Positions 42,901 through 52,459 are shown, counted from the first letter of the stretch. The stretch is DNA of 64,000 nucleotides from Halopenitus sp041821145 (GCF_041821145.1 NZ_JBGUBC010000004.1:1-64000); one strand, 5' to 3'. The notes: generated by a model from the sequence alone, not told the origin. Numbers and translations: made by a program.

Positions 42901-43665
42901 ATGAGCAACCCGGCGCGAAATCGGATCAATTCGGTCCGAACGGCCTTCGAGATAATCGAGTCGCTTCAGGACCTCGACGGGGCCGGCGTCTCCGACCTCG
43001 CCTCTCATCTCGACGTCCCGAAAAGCACCGCCCACAACTACCTCAGTACGCTCGAGGAGATGGGCTATCTCACCAAGGAGGACGGCCAGTACCACGTCGG
43101 CGTTCGGTTCCTCGGACTCGGTGCCTACGTCCGCAATAGACGGAAGATCTACGAGATCGCCAAACCGGAAGTCGAGCGGCTCGCCGAGGAAACTACGGAG
43201 CTTGCAAACCTTCTCGTCGAGGAGCACGGCACCGGAACCTATCTCCAGCGTGCCAGCGGCTCGCGGGCGGTCAAGGTCGAAGCGCACGTCGGAACGAACG
43301 TCCCGCTTCACTGTACGGCGCTTGGCAAGTGTATTCTCGCCCACCTCCCGGAGTCTCGCGTCGAGTCGATTCTCGAACAGGTTGGCTTCGAGCCCGTCAC
43401 GCCGAACACGGTGACGAGCCGCGAGGAACTCTACTCCCAACTCGATCGGATCCGCGAGTGTGGGTATGCACTCGATGACGAGGAACGGATCGAAGGACTC
43501 CGCTGTGTCGCCGCCCCGATCCTCAGCAATGACGACCGCGTGCTCGGATCCATTAGCGTCTCGGGTCCCTCCAACCGGATCCAGGGCGATCGGTTCCGGG
43601 AGACGCTTCCGAACAAGGTCCTTGAGACCGTCAACGTGATCGAGCTCAACGTCACCTACTCGTAA
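42901..43665 (+). CDS. IclR-family transcriptional regulator
   Basis: A 254-residue IclR protein: N-terminal winged helix (NRINSVRTAFEIIESLQDLD, GVSDLASHLDVPKSTAHNYL, EEMGYLTKEDGQYHVGVRF) and C-terminal effector domain (LVEEHGTGTYLQRASG, VPLHCTALGKCILAHLPE, RCVAAPILSNDDRVLGSISVSG). The frame is open upstream to 42421, but MSNPARNRINSVRTA with a TATA element about 28 nt earlier fixes the start. It is followed 122 nt later by the aldolase gene and probably controls the sugar-acid genes. IclR regulators in haloarchaea control xylose and related pathways. Confidence 0.93.
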   Translation: MSNPARNRINSVRTAFEIIESLQDLDGAGVSDLASHLDVPKSTAHNYLSTLEEMGYLTKEDGQYHVGVRFLGLGAYVRNRRKIYEIAKPEVERLAEETTELANLLVEEHGTGTYLQRASGSRAVKVEAHVGTNVPLHCTALGKCILAHLPESRVESILEQVGFEPVTPNTVTSREELYSQLDRIRECGYALDDEERIEGLRCVAAPILSNDDRVLGSISVSGPSNRIQGDRFRETLPNKVLETVNVIELNVTYS

Positions 43666-43787
43666 GCGTCGAACGGACCGTCTCCTTCCGGGAAATCCGT
43701 ACTGCCTGCCATCGACAGCTACCGCCGCTCGACGGCACGATCCCCGGGACGGCAAGACCTTTATACGAACGAATAGCACGTCGTTGT

Positions 43788-44555
43788 ATGCCGAAGACGA
43801 ACTTTCGGGAGCGGCTCTTGAACGGTGAGACGGTCGTCGGGACCTTCCAACTGCTTGATTCGGCGATGGTCTCGGAGATGATCGGCGTCGCCGGAATGGA
43901 CTACGTCATTTACGACCAAGAACACGGCCCGCTCACTGCCGAGACGACTCTCGATCTCGCGGCGGCCGCCCAGAACCGTGGCGTCGCGCCGATGGTTCGG
44001 GTCCGAACGAACAGCGAGGCCGAGATCCAGCGCGCGCTCGACATTGGCACCGCGGGCGTCCAGGTTCCCCAGGTCGAAACACGCGAGGGCGCAGAGCGTG
44101 CGGTTGAGGCCGCCCGCTACGATCCGATCGGCAGTCGTGGCCTCTCACAATACGTGCGCGCCGGCGACTACTGGGGCAGCGAAACCTACACCGACGACCA
44201 GAACGAGGACGTCTTCCTCATGGTTCAAGTGGAAGGGGAACGCGGCGTGGAGAATATCGAGGAGATCCTCTCGGTCGAGGGTCTCGACGCCGTTTTCCTG
44301 GGTCCATACGACCTCTCGCAGTCGCTCGGGATCCCCGGACAGGTAACACACGAGAAGGTCGAATCGTTGATGCGGGAGGTCTGTGACCGCGCCGCCGAGG
44401 CGAACACCGTCGTCGGCGCCTTCGCCGATACACCCGAGATCGCGAACCAGTGGATCGACGCCGGCGTCCAGTACGTCACTCTCGGCGTCGACGTCGGCCT
44501 CTGTACGGAACATCTCGGATCGCTTGCCGACGCGGTCAATACCGACGCCAACTGA
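43788..44555 (+). CDS. HpcH/HpaI-family aldolase (2-keto-3-deoxy sugar acid aldolase-like)
   Basis: A class II metal-dependent TIM-barrel aldolase, 255 residues. Family marks are YVIYDQEHGPL, PMVRVRTNSEAEIQRALDIG, AGVQVPQVETREGAE, MVQVEGERGVENIEEIL and DAVFLGPYDLSQSLGIPG. Members cleave 2-keto-3-deoxy sugar acids to pyruvate and an aldehyde. A TATA element TTTATAC lies about 28 nt before the ATG. It is convergent with the dehydrogenase gene (12 nt between stops). Confidence 0.9.
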   Translation: MPKTNFRERLLNGETVVGTFQLLDSAMVSEMIGVAGMDYVIYDQEHGPLTAETTLDLAAAAQNRGVAPMVRVRTNSEAEIQRALDIGTAGVQVPQVETREGAERAVEAARYDPIGSRGLSQYVRAGDYWGSETYTDDQNEDVFLMVQVEGERGVENIEEILSVEGLDAVFLGPYDLSQSLGIPGQVTHEKVESLMREVCDRAAEANTVVGAFADTPEIANQWIDAGVQYVTLGVDVGLCTEHLGSLADAVNTDAN

Positions 44556-44567
44556 CCGGCCAGCGAT

Positions 44568-45650
44568 TTACCGACTGACGTCGATCGCTTCTTTGACTTC
44601 GGCCGACCGATGGATGGCTTCGATGATCTCCAGATCTCGGAGGCCGTGACGGCCGTCGGGTTCGATCTCCGCGCCGGTCAACATTCGGTCGGCGAAGTAG
44701 TCGAACTCCTCTCGCATCTCGTCGACCTCGTCGTTCGTCTCGTGGGCGATTTCCAGTTCGAGATCGTCGGCGGCGACGCGGAGGGCCGCTTCGCCGTGGA
44801 ATGCGGGGCGAAGTTCGATCTGTCCGTCCGTCCCAGTGATCTTCAATTGCGTGTCCTGGTGAGCGCGCTGTGAGGCCGTCGAGACGAACTGGATGTCGTC
44901 CTCGAAGGCCATGAGGAACGAGGAGCGTTCGTCGTCGAGCCCCTCGAATGCCGGGTGTCCGGATGCCATGTTCGCCTGGACCGAAAGCGGCTCGCGATCG
45001 AGGAGGTACCGCGTCGTGTTGATCGAGTAGATGCCGAGATCCATCACCGATGTCCCGTAGCCCGTCAAATCCGGTGTGAGACGCCATTGGTCGGCGTCGG
45101 GTATCATTTCGAGAAGCGGCTGCGTGTTGTCGCCGTACGCCTGAACGGGCTCGCCGATCACTCCCTCCTCGATGAGCTCCCGGGCCCGCCTGACGGCCGG
45201 TTCGGTCTGCATCCGGTAGGCGACCATGAGCGGAACGTCGGCGCGTTCACACGCCTCGACGAGTCCCTCGGCCCGTTCGACCGTGGCCTCCATCGGCTTC
45301 TCACAGAGGATGCCCTTGTCGCGTTCCGCGGCCGTCTCGACGTACTCGCGGTGGAAGGCGTTCGGCGTCGCTACGTACACCGCGTCGTAGGCGTCGGCAG
45401 CCACGCCGTCGTGGTACTGGTCGTACGTGATGCCATGGTCGACGTCGTGACGTTCCGCGAGTCGATCGGCCTTCTCGCCGGAGCCGCTCACGAGGACGGT
45501 CGTCTCGCCGAGCGTCGACTCTTCGATGGCCGGCATCGCGACGTCAGTCGTCCACCATCCGAGTCCGATGAGCGCATACCTGACGGTCCCCTCCGTCGTC
45601 GTCTGCCAGTCTCGTGCGTCGTAGCCGTGCATCCAGTCGGCAAGTGACAT
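44568..45650 (-). CDS. Gfo/Idh/MocA oxidoreductase, D-xylose 1-dehydrogenase-like (XacA type)
   Basis: A 360-residue NAD(P)-dependent sugar dehydrogenase. NAD(P) motif: YALIGLGWWTTDVAMPAIEES; catalytic region KGILCEKPMEA and YRMQTEPAVRRARELIEEG. The pattern GLGWWT, YDAVYVATPNAFH and MVAYRMQTEPAVRRAREL is what I recall of Haloferax and Haloarcula xylose dehydrogenase, so a sugar lactonase-step enzyme is likely. The neighbours (aldolase, dehydratase) indicate oxidative sugar degradation, but the natural substrate here is not certain. Confidence 0.88.
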   Translation of the reverse strand: MSLADWMHGYDARDWQTTTEGTVRYALIGLGWWTTDVAMPAIEESTLGETTVLVSGSGEKADRLAERHDVDHGITYDQYHDGVAADAYDAVYVATPNAFHREYVETAAERDKGILCEKPMEATVERAEGLVEACERADVPLMVAYRMQTEPAVRRARELIEEGVIGEPVQAYGDNTQPLLEMIPDADQWRLTPDLTGYGTSVMDLGIYSINTTRYLLDREPLSVQANMASGHPAFEGLDDERSSFLMAFEDDIQFVSTASQRAHQDTQLKITGTDGQIELRPAFHGEAALRVAADDLELEIAHETNDEVDEMREEFDYFADRMLTGAEIEPDGRHGLRDLEIIEAIHRSAEVKEAIDVSR

Positions 45651-45722
45651 ATCGTTCGATTCTCGGGGGCTCGCAAAAGGGTTTCCACACGTCCGAGGCG
45701 CCGGTGTGACGTTCGCGAGCGA

Positions 45723-46898
45723 CTATCGGCGGTCGGCCTCGCGTTTCTCCCAGTCCTTCTCGAAGAGGTTGATCGTGTGCACTCGATCTTCGGTGTACGC
45801 GTGCTCCTCGACGACGTCGTGGTCCAGTTCGATGCCGAACCCGGGACCGTCGGGGACCTGCACGAAGCCGTCCTTGACCTCCAGGGGCTCGGTGAGCAGG
45901 TCGTCGACCCACTCGACGTCGTAGGTCTGGAACATCTCCTGGATGCGGAAGTTCGGAATGGACGTACAGAAGTGTGAGTAGATCGCGCCCGCGACCGGCC
46001 CCTGCGGGTTGTGGGGCGCGATGTCGACGTGGTCGGCTTCGGCGAGCCCAGCGATCTTCTTACCTTCGGTGATGCCGCCGGTGTTCATCAGGTCGGGCTG
46101 GAAGACGTCGATGTCCGTCCGGGTGACGAGCTCGAAGAAGTCGTGTTTGGTCATGTGACGCTCGCCGGTCGCTATCGGGATCGGGGACTTGTCCGCGACC
46201 TCGGCGAGGCTGTTGAACGAGTCCGGGGGACACGGCTCTTCGAACCACGTCGGGTCGAACTCATCGAGCTTCTGAGCGATGTCGACGGCCTGTCCGGCTG
46301 AGAAGCGGCCGTGGCCCTCGATGAGGAGATCGACATCGGGGCCAACCGCCTCGCGGACGGCCCGGACGATATCGATGGAGTGGTTCATGTCCTTTCGGGA
46401 CATGGACTGCCAGGCGGTTCCGAACGGGTCGAACTTCATGGCGTCGTAGCCATCGTCGACGACCGCCTCCGCGGCCTCCGCGAAGCCCTCCGGTTCGCCC
46501 TCGGTGTCGGTGTACCAGCCGTTGGCGTACGCGCGCAGCTCGTCGCCGTGGACCTGTCCGCCGAGCAGGTCGTAGACGGGTTCATCGAGCAACTTGCCCT
46601 TGATGTCCCAGCAGGCCATGTCGACCGCCGAACAGACGGTCGTGTTGACGACGTTCCGCGAGAACCACTCGTCGCGGTACATCTCCAGCCAGATCTTCTC
46701 GGTGTCGAAGGGATCCTCACCGATGAAGTATTTCGACATCTCGTCGATCGCCGCCGCGATCGTCCGTGGCTTGTCGTGTGTCGTCGCCTCCGCCAGCCCG
46801 GTTATCCCGGCGTCCGTCTCGAGTTCGACGAACACCCACGGTTTCCATGGGTTCGCGACGATATACGTCTCCACGTCGGTGATCCGTACGTCTGACAT
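45723..46898 (-). CDS. Enolase-superfamily sugar acid dehydratase (mandelate racemase/GalD-like)
   Basis: A 391-residue protein. An N-terminal capping domain is followed by a barrel with KFDPFG (the second-strand Lys replaced region), metal ligands in LLIEGHGRF, WFEEPCPPD and IATGERH, then QPDLMNTGGITEGKKIA and APHNPQGPV with the catalytic His. The pattern is that of galactonate/gluconate/mannonate-type dehydratases, which form 2-keto-3-deoxy acids. It is transcribed in the same direction as the dehydrogenase gene; a TATA-like TTTTAATG lies about 30 nt upstream. Confidence 0.88.
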   Translation of the reverse strand: MSDVRITDVETYIVANPWKPWVFVELETDAGITGLAEATTHDKPRTIAAAIDEMSKYFIGEDPFDTEKIWLEMYRDEWFSRNVVNTTVCSAVDMACWDIKGKLLDEPVYDLLGGQVHGDELRAYANGWYTDTEGEPEGFAEAAEAVVDDGYDAMKFDPFGTAWQSMSRKDMNHSIDIVRAVREAVGPDVDLLIEGHGRFSAGQAVDIAQKLDEFDPTWFEEPCPPDSFNSLAEVADKSPIPIATGERHMTKHDFFELVTRTDIDVFQPDLMNTGGITEGKKIAGLAEADHVDIAPHNPQGPVAGAIYSHFCTSIPNFRIQEMFQTYDVEWVDDLLTEPLEVKDGFVQVPDGPGFGIELDHDVVEEHAYTEDRVHTINLFEKDWEKREADRR

Positions 46899-47598
46899 AC
46901 GATCGATAGGGTCCGTAGCGGAACATTAAAACTATCGATGCCGTTCGATTCTCTCGCCCAACTGTTCCACAATATCGAACACGAGAGTCGGAGGCGAACC
47001 GTAATGATCTCGACGAATCGCTTGGGATCGATTCGGGTCGCTTCGGGCGGTACTCGGACGGTGCTCGCCGTGACCGACCTTTGGCAAAGTTCGTCGTCTC
47101 GGCAATACCGCTTTAGGTTTTGGATCGATAGGATTTAAGATCGTTTTCTTATCTAAATTATTATACCTAATATACCAAATTTATATGTTAAATATTCTCG
47201 ACGTCATTCATACCAACCCAGTGGGACTTGATGACGACCGATCGAAGCCTCGATCTCGAAGCGGTGTGTGATCATGAGAAGTGAGATTGGGTATTTATAC
47301 GTTTTTCAGTCCGTTTATCCCGACTACGTGGATCCTCTCGGCGGTGGTTCAGTTCGGTTTGATGACATTCTTAGCTCGGTTGTTCGGATCAGTTCGATCC
47401 CTATCGATACCAACCTGCACCGAATATATATTTAATTTGCAGTTAATAGTATACTATTACATATACTATGAATTTCAGTTATTTTTGGTCTACGCTTTGT
47501 CGACGGAGTCGATCGCGTCGTGGCTGTCGTTTGACCACCGAAAGCGTCGACGGTCGTGACACGAAGATTTTTCCACGCCACTCGCGTCACTTGCGCGT
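46899..47598. other. AT-rich intergenic region
   Basis: About 700 bases; 47121-47470 is strongly AT-rich (many A/T runs), with no convincing gene, RNA or repeat. The leftmost part carries the promoter of the dehydratase gene. Confidence 0.5.
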
Positions 47599-48018
47599 AT
47601 GAACTACCGATCCGTCGAATCGACGGGAGAGTATCTCGCGCGCCTGGAGACGGGTGCGGACTGGCGTACGGAGATCGAGGATCTCGCGCGCGAGGTCGAC
47701 GCGGAGGCGGGCTGGTTCAATGCGATGGGGTCCGTTCAGGACGCGGACGTCTGGTTCTACGACCAGGAGGACACCGAATATCGTTCGGTCACTTTCGACG
47801 AGCCACTCGAGATCGCCGCCTGCGTCGGGAACGTCGGCCGTCTCGACGGCGATCGTTTCGCACACACACACGCCGTCCTCTCACGGGAGAGCGGTCAGGC
47901 GCTTGCCGGCCATCTCGATGCCGCAACGGTCTTCACTGGGGAGGTTTATCTGCGGACCTTCGACGAGCCGCTGGTCCGTGAACACGACGACGTGACCGAC
48001 CTCGATCTGTGGCTGTGA
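47599..48018 (+). CDS. PPC/DUF296-domain protein
   Basis: A 139-residue protein of the PPC (plant and prokaryote conserved) family: MNYRSVESTGEYLARLETGADW start, FNAMGSVQDADVWFYDQ, FAHTHAVLSRESGQALAGHL and ATVFTGEVYLRTFDEPLVRE. Some members bind DNA and others are metal enzymes with the HxH pair seen here. It ends 20 nt before polC. Confidence 0.85.
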   Translation: MNYRSVESTGEYLARLETGADWRTEIEDLAREVDAEAGWFNAMGSVQDADVWFYDQEDTEYRSVTFDEPLEIAACVGNVGRLDGDRFAHTHAVLSRESGQALAGHLDAATVFTGEVYLRTFDEPLVREHDDVTDLDLWL

Positions 48019-48037
48019 GTCCCGGACGGCGATTCTG

Positions 48038-51000
48038 ATGACCGAGATGCGTCCATCGGACGAGCGGTATTTCGCGCGGATCGAGGAGCGACTGGAGGAG
48101 GCGTTCGACGTCGCCGAGGCCGCGAGGCGCCAGGGGCAGGACCCGAAACCCGAAATCGAGATCCCGGTCGCCCGCGACATGGCCGACCGCGTCGAGAACA
48201 TTCTCGGGATCGATGGGGTCGCCGAACGAGTCCGCGATCTCGACGGGAAGATGTCCCGCGAGGAAGCGGCCCTCGAACTCGTCACCGACTTCGTCGAGGG
48301 GACCGTCGGGGACTACGACTCCCGCGCCGGCAAAGTCGAGGGCGCCGTTCGGACCGCGGTCGCGCTCCTCACGGAGGGCGTCGTCGCAGCCCCGATAGAG
48401 GGGATCGACCGGGTCGAACTGCTGGAGAACGACGACGGCACCGAGTTCGTCAACGTCTATTATGCCGGTCCGATCCGCTCTGCCGGCGGGACCGCCCAGG
48501 CACTGTCGGTGCTCGTGGCCGACTACGCCCGATCCCTGCTCGGCATCGACGAATTTCGCCCGCGTACGGACGAGATCGAACGCTACGCCGAGGAGGTCGC
48601 CCTTTATGACAAAGAGACCGGTCTCCAATATTCGCCAAAGGACGCGGAGACGAAGTTCATTGCCGAGCACATGCCGATCATGCTCGACGGCGAGGCCACT
48701 GGCGACGAGGAGGTCTCCGGGTTTCGCGATCTGGAACGCGTCGACACTAACTCCTCGCGTGGCGGGATGTGTCTCGTCATGGCCGAGGGGATCGCCCTGA
48801 AGGCGCCGAAGATCCAGCGGTACACCCGCGAGCTTGAAGCCGTTGACTGGCCCTGGCTTCAGGATCTGATCGACGGCACGATCAAGGGCGATTCGGAGGG
48901 CGACGCCGACGGATCCGATGCCGACACCGAGGATGCCGCGGGCGAGAGCGGGACCGATCCCGAGGCGGTACCGCCCGATGCCGAGGATCCATCGACGGAG
49001 CCAGACGGCCCGGCCCGTGTGGATCCGGCCACGAAGTACCTGCGTGATCTGATCGCCGGCCGTCCGGTGTTTTCACACCCCTCCGAATCCGGTGGGTTCA
49101 GGCTTCGATACGGACGCGCACGAAATCACGGATTCGCGACCGCTGGCGTCCACCCCGCGACGATGCACCTCGTGGACGACTTCCTGGCGACCGGCACACA
49201 GATCAAGACCGAACGCCCCGGCAAGGCCGCCGGCGTCGTCCCCGTGGACTCGATCGAGGGACCGACCGTTCGGCTCGCCAACGGCGACGTTCGTCGGATC
49301 GACGACCCCGAGGAGGCGCTTGCGGTCAGAAACGGTGTCGAGAAAGTCCTTGATCTGGGCGAGTACCTCGTCAACTACGGGGAGTTCATCGAGAACAACC
49401 ACCCCCTTGCGCCCGCCTCCTACGTCTTCGAGTGGTGGATACAGGATTTCGAGGCTGCCGGCGCGAACGTGCAGGCTCTCGCGGACGATCCCCACGTCGA
49501 CCTCGAACATCCCACCGTTGCGGAGGCGCTCTCGTGGGCCACCGAGTACGACTGCCCGCTGCATCCCGACTACACGTACCTCTGGCACGACGTGTCCGTC
49601 GACTGTTTCGAGACGCTTGCGAGGGCCGTCTCTGACGGCGAGGTCGTCGAGGGCGTGCTGGTGATCGAACGCACCGAGACGATGACCGGAACGCTCGAAT
49701 CATTGCTCGTCGAGCACTCGCGGACACCCGACTCGCTGCGGATCCCGGAGTGGCGACCCCTCGCCCGGTCGCTCGGCGTCGACGACGGGCTTCGCCGGAC
49801 GTGGGAGTCCCTCTCGCGTGAGGCCCGGACGTGGGACGACGGGGAGAACGCGGTGACGGCGGTCAACGAGGTCGCGCCCTTCGAGGTACGCGAGCGCGCG
49901 CCCACGCGGATCGGTAACCGGATGGGTCGTCCGGAGAAATCGGAAAGCCGCGATCTCTCGCCGGCCGTGCACACGCTGTTTCCGATCGGCGAGGCCGGCG
50001 GGTCACAGCGAAACGTCACGGATGCCGCCCGCCTCATGGACGACACGGGACGTCGCGGCGTCCTCGAGTTGGACGTCGCCGATCGCGAATGTCCCGACTG
50101 CGGGGACCACACCTTCCACAACCGGTGTCCCCACTGTGAGACGCATACCAAGCCGTACTACGAATGTCGCAACTGCGGAACCGAGTGTGAACCCGACGAG
50201 GCCGGTCGCGTCGAGTGTCCTCGGTGTGACCGCGAGGTGACGGCCGTCTCTCGTCGGGAGATCGACCTCAACGACAGCTACCGTTCGGCACTCGAGTCGG
50301 TGGGTGAACGCGAGACCGCCTTCGAGATTCTGAAAGGGGTTAAGGGACTCACGTCGACGAACAAGACTCCAGAACCGATCGAAAAGGGCGTCCTGCGCGC
50401 AAAAAACGGCGTGACGTCGTTCAAGGACGGGACGGTCCGATACGACATGACCGACCTGCCGGTCACTGCGGTCCGGCCGGGGGAGCTGCAAGTCACTGCC
50501 GACCACTTCCGTGAGCTCGGTTACGAGGAGGACATCGACGGCGAGCCGCTACGCCATGACGACCAGTTGGTCGAGTTGAACGTCCAGGACGTCGTGCTTT
50601 CGGAGGGTGCCGCAACGCATATGTTGAAGACGGCCGCGTTCGTCGACGACCTCCTCGAGCAGTTCTACGACCTGCCGCGGTTTTACGAACTCAACGACCG
50701 CGAGGACCTCATCGGCGAACTCGTCTTCGGGATGGCCCCACACACGAGCGCCGCGACCGTCGGCCGCGTCGTGGGCTTCACCTCCGCGGCGGTCGGGTAT
50801 GCGCATCCGTATTTCCACGCGGCCAAGCGGCGCAACTGCTTCCACCCGGAGACGACGATCCGATATCACGACGAGACGGGGCAGCGGGAGGAGCCGATCG
50901 AGACGTTCGTTGAGGATCGCCTCGATCCCGCCACCGCGGACGAGGACGACTTCGGCACGCTCGTTCAGGACCTCGACGGAACGGTCCGCGTTCCCTCGAT

Positions 51001-52195
51001 AGCCGACGACGGCTCCCGAACGATGCAGTCGATCGAGACGGTGTCGAAACATCCCGCCCCCGACCATCTCGTTCGTGTCGAGACCGTCGATGGACGATCG
51101 CTTCGCGTCACCCCCGATCACACGATGTTGCGGCGATCGATCCCCGATGGCGATCGGGAACCGGGAGACGAGCGTGGCGTCGTGATCGAACGCGTTCCTG
51201 CCGCCGAGTTGACTTCCGGCGACGAGATTCCGGCAGCGCCTGGATCGTCCGCTCACGGCGTCGATCGAGCGCTCGCTCGCGCGGATGGCGGTGCGGGTGA
51301 GATTCCCTTCAGACACCGCGATCCTGTCGAATATATAAAAATATCGTCAGTTGACTACTCTATATCTAGTTTGGATCACGTCTATTGCCTTTCGGTAGAA
51401 GAAACCCACTCGTTAGTGGCTAATGGCATCTATACTGGTCAGTGCGATGGCGACGAGGATTGTGTGATGCTCCTGATGGATGGGCTTCTCAACTTCTCGA
51501 AGTCATTCCTCCCCGACAAACGAGGCGGCAGAATGGACGCACCCCTGGTGATGTCCTCGCGTATCGATCCCTCCGAGATCGACGACGAGGCGCACAATAT
51601 GGACATCGTTCGGCAGTATCCCCGCGAGTTCTACGAGGCGACCTTGGAGATGGCCGACCCCGAGGATTTCGAGGACGCGATCCGGATCGGCGAGGATACC
51701 CTGGGAACTCCCGACCAGTACCACGGATTCGATCACACCCACGACACCTCAGATCTCGCGCTTGGTCCCGACCTCTCCGCGTACAAGACCCTCGGGTCGA
51801 TGATGGACAAGATGGACGCCCAACTGGAACTGTCACGCAAGATCCGGGCCGTCGACGAGACCGACGTCGCCGAACGCGTCATCGAGTACCACTTCCTCCC
51901 GGACCTGATCGGCAATCTCCGGGCGTTCTCCAGACAGGAGACGCGGTGTCTCGACTGTGGCGAGAAGTACCGTCGTATGCCCCTCACCGAGGAGTGTCGC
52001 GAGTGCGGCGGTCGGGTGAACCTCACGGTCCATGAGGGATCGGTGAACAAGTACATGGATACCGCCATCGAGGTCGCGGATCGGTTCGACTGTCGCCCCT
52101 ACACTAAACAGCGACTCCAGGTCCTCCAGCGATCACTTGAGTCCGTCTTCGAGGACGATACCAACAAGCAGTCCGGGATCGCCGACTTCATGTGA
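48038..52195 (+). CDS. polC: DNA polymerase II large subunit DP2 (PolD), with an intein
   Basis: Catalytic large chain of the archaeal replicative polymerase D, 1385 codons including a 202-residue mini-intein at codons 934-1135; the mature protein would be about 1183 residues. It has the DP2 N-terminus (ERYFARIEERLEEAFDVAEAAR), an acidic Ala/Asp-rich insert at about residues 285-330, zinc modules CPDCGDHTFHNRCPHCETH, CRNCGTECE with CPRCDRE, and the C-terminal CLDCGEKYRRMPLTEECRECGG. The two catalytic Asp-rich motifs are in NGIYTGQCDGDEDC's C-extein and in FLPDKRGGRMDAPLV. The intein must splice for the catalytic Asp motif DGDED to be joined. Confidence 0.96.
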   Translation: MTEMRPSDERYFARIEERLEEAFDVAEAARRQGQDPKPEIEIPVARDMADRVENILGIDGVAERVRDLDGKMSREEAALELVTDFVEGTVGDYDSRAGKVEGAVRTAVALLTEGVVAAPIEGIDRVELLENDDGTEFVNVYYAGPIRSAGGTAQALSVLVADYARSLLGIDEFRPRTDEIERYAEEVALYDKETGLQYSPKDAETKFIAEHMPIMLDGEATGDEEVSGFRDLERVDTNSSRGGMCLVMAEGIALKAPKIQRYTRELEAVDWPWLQDLIDGTIKGDSEGDADGSDADTEDAAGESGTDPEAVPPDAEDPSTEPDGPARVDPATKYLRDLIAGRPVFSHPSESGGFRLRYGRARNHGFATAGVHPATMHLVDDFLATGTQIKTERPGKAAGVVPVDSIEGPTVRLANGDVRRIDDPEEALAVRNGVEKVLDLGEYLVNYGEFIENNHPLAPASYVFEWWIQDFEAAGANVQALADDPHVDLEHPTVAEALSWATEYDCPLHPDYTYLWHDVSVDCFETLARAVSDGEVVEGVLVIERTETMTGTLESLLVEHSRTPDSLRIPEWRPLARSLGVDDGLRRTWESLSREARTWDDGENAVTAVNEVAPFEVRERAPTRIGNRMGRPEKSESRDLSPAVHTLFPIGEAGGSQRNVTDAARLMDDTGRRGVLELDVADRECPDCGDHTFHNRCPHCETHTKPYYECRNCGTECEPDEAGRVECPRCDREVTAVSRREIDLNDSYRSALESVGERETAFEILKGVKGLTSTNKTPEPIEKGVLRAKNGVTSFKDGTVRYDMTDLPVTAVRPGELQVTADHFRELGYEEDIDGEPLRHDDQLVELNVQDVVLSEGAATHMLKTAAFVDDLLEQFYDLPRFYELNDREDLIGELVFGMAPHTSAATVGRVVGFTSAAVGYAHPYFHAAKRRNCFHPETTIRYHDETGQREEPIETFVEDRLDPATADEDDFGTLVQDLDGTVRVPSIADDGSRTMQSIETVSKHPAPDHLVRVETVDGRSLRVTPDHTMLRRSIPDGDREPGDERGVVIERVPAAELTSGDEIPAAPGSSAHGVDRALARADGGAGEIPFRHRDPVEYIKISSVDYSISSLDHVYCLSVEETHSLVANGIYTGQCDGDEDCVMLLMDGLLNFSKSFLPDKRGGRMDAPLVMSSRIDPSEIDDEAHNMDIVRQYPREFYEATLEMADPEDFEDAIRIGEDTLGTPDQYHGFDHTHDTSDLALGPDLSAYKTLGSMMDKMDAQLELSRKIRAVDETDVAERVIEYHFLPDLIGNLRAFSRQETRCLDCGEKYRRMPLTEECRECGGRVNLTVHEGSVNKYMDTAIEVADRFDCRPYTKQRLQVLQRSLESVFEDDTNKQSGIADFM
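50837..51442 (+). other. Mini-intein in polC
   Basis: 202 codons from Cys (CFHPETTIRYHDETG) to Gln (HSLVANGIYTGQ), followed by extein Cys (CDGDEDC). Block A Cys, block B with TPDH in LRVTPDHTML, and block F LDHVYCLSVEETHSLVANGIYTG are present. No LAGLIDADG endonuclease is visible; the region between is short and acidic. The C-terminal residue is Gln instead of Asn, as is known for PolII inteins of Pyrococcus and Halobacterium. Codons 51330-51442 are conspicuously AT-rich compared with the rest. Confidence 0.9.
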
Positions 52196-52254
52196 CCGGT
52201 GACGCATCGTGAGAGCGCATACCCACGTCTTCAGGCGCGGGTCGAGCGGTAGGC

Positions 52255-52367
52255 ATGTGGCGCTTTGGGACTGTGGCGAGATGAGTGAGATCGCGGACGA
52301 CCTCCCGGTGGAGTGTCCAAGTTGCAGAGCACCCCGGGAGGACCTGTACTACTGGGCCGAGGACTGA
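52255..52367 (+). pseudogene. Frameshifted small zinc-ribbon (rubredoxin-like) gene
   Basis: ATG at 52255 begins MWRFG. If one base is restored near 52267-52270 the reading becomes M-W-R-(C/F)-G-D-C-G-E and joins the frame MSEIADDLPVECPSCRAPRE-DLYYWAED, a haloarchaeal small zinc-ribbon protein ending in YYWxED. As written, the frame is broken and the first Cys of the CxxC pair is TTT. It is either a pseudogene or contains sequence errors. The downstream 28-codon part (52281-52367) is intact. Confidence 0.6.
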
Positions 52368-52393
52368 TCGGGAGGACCGAGGACTGATCGGGA
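52357..52393 (+). repeat. 20-bp tandem duplication at the end of the zinc-ribbon pseudogene
   Basis: CCGAGGACTGATCGGGA occurs at 52357-52373 and 52377-52393, i.e. period 20. The first copy includes the stop codon of the zinc-ribbon frame. This looks like a recent slippage duplication. Confidence 0.75.
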
Positions 52394-52459
52394 TCATTTG
52401 ACCTCCAGCCGGCGCGATCGACCACCAACGATTTTTCCACTGCCGCCCGAAGGGCATGC

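Noticed and set aside
47281..47559. Hydrophobic 92-codon frame in the AT-rich gap
   Set aside because: Hydrophobicity is explained by AT-rich codons; no start context and no family similarity.
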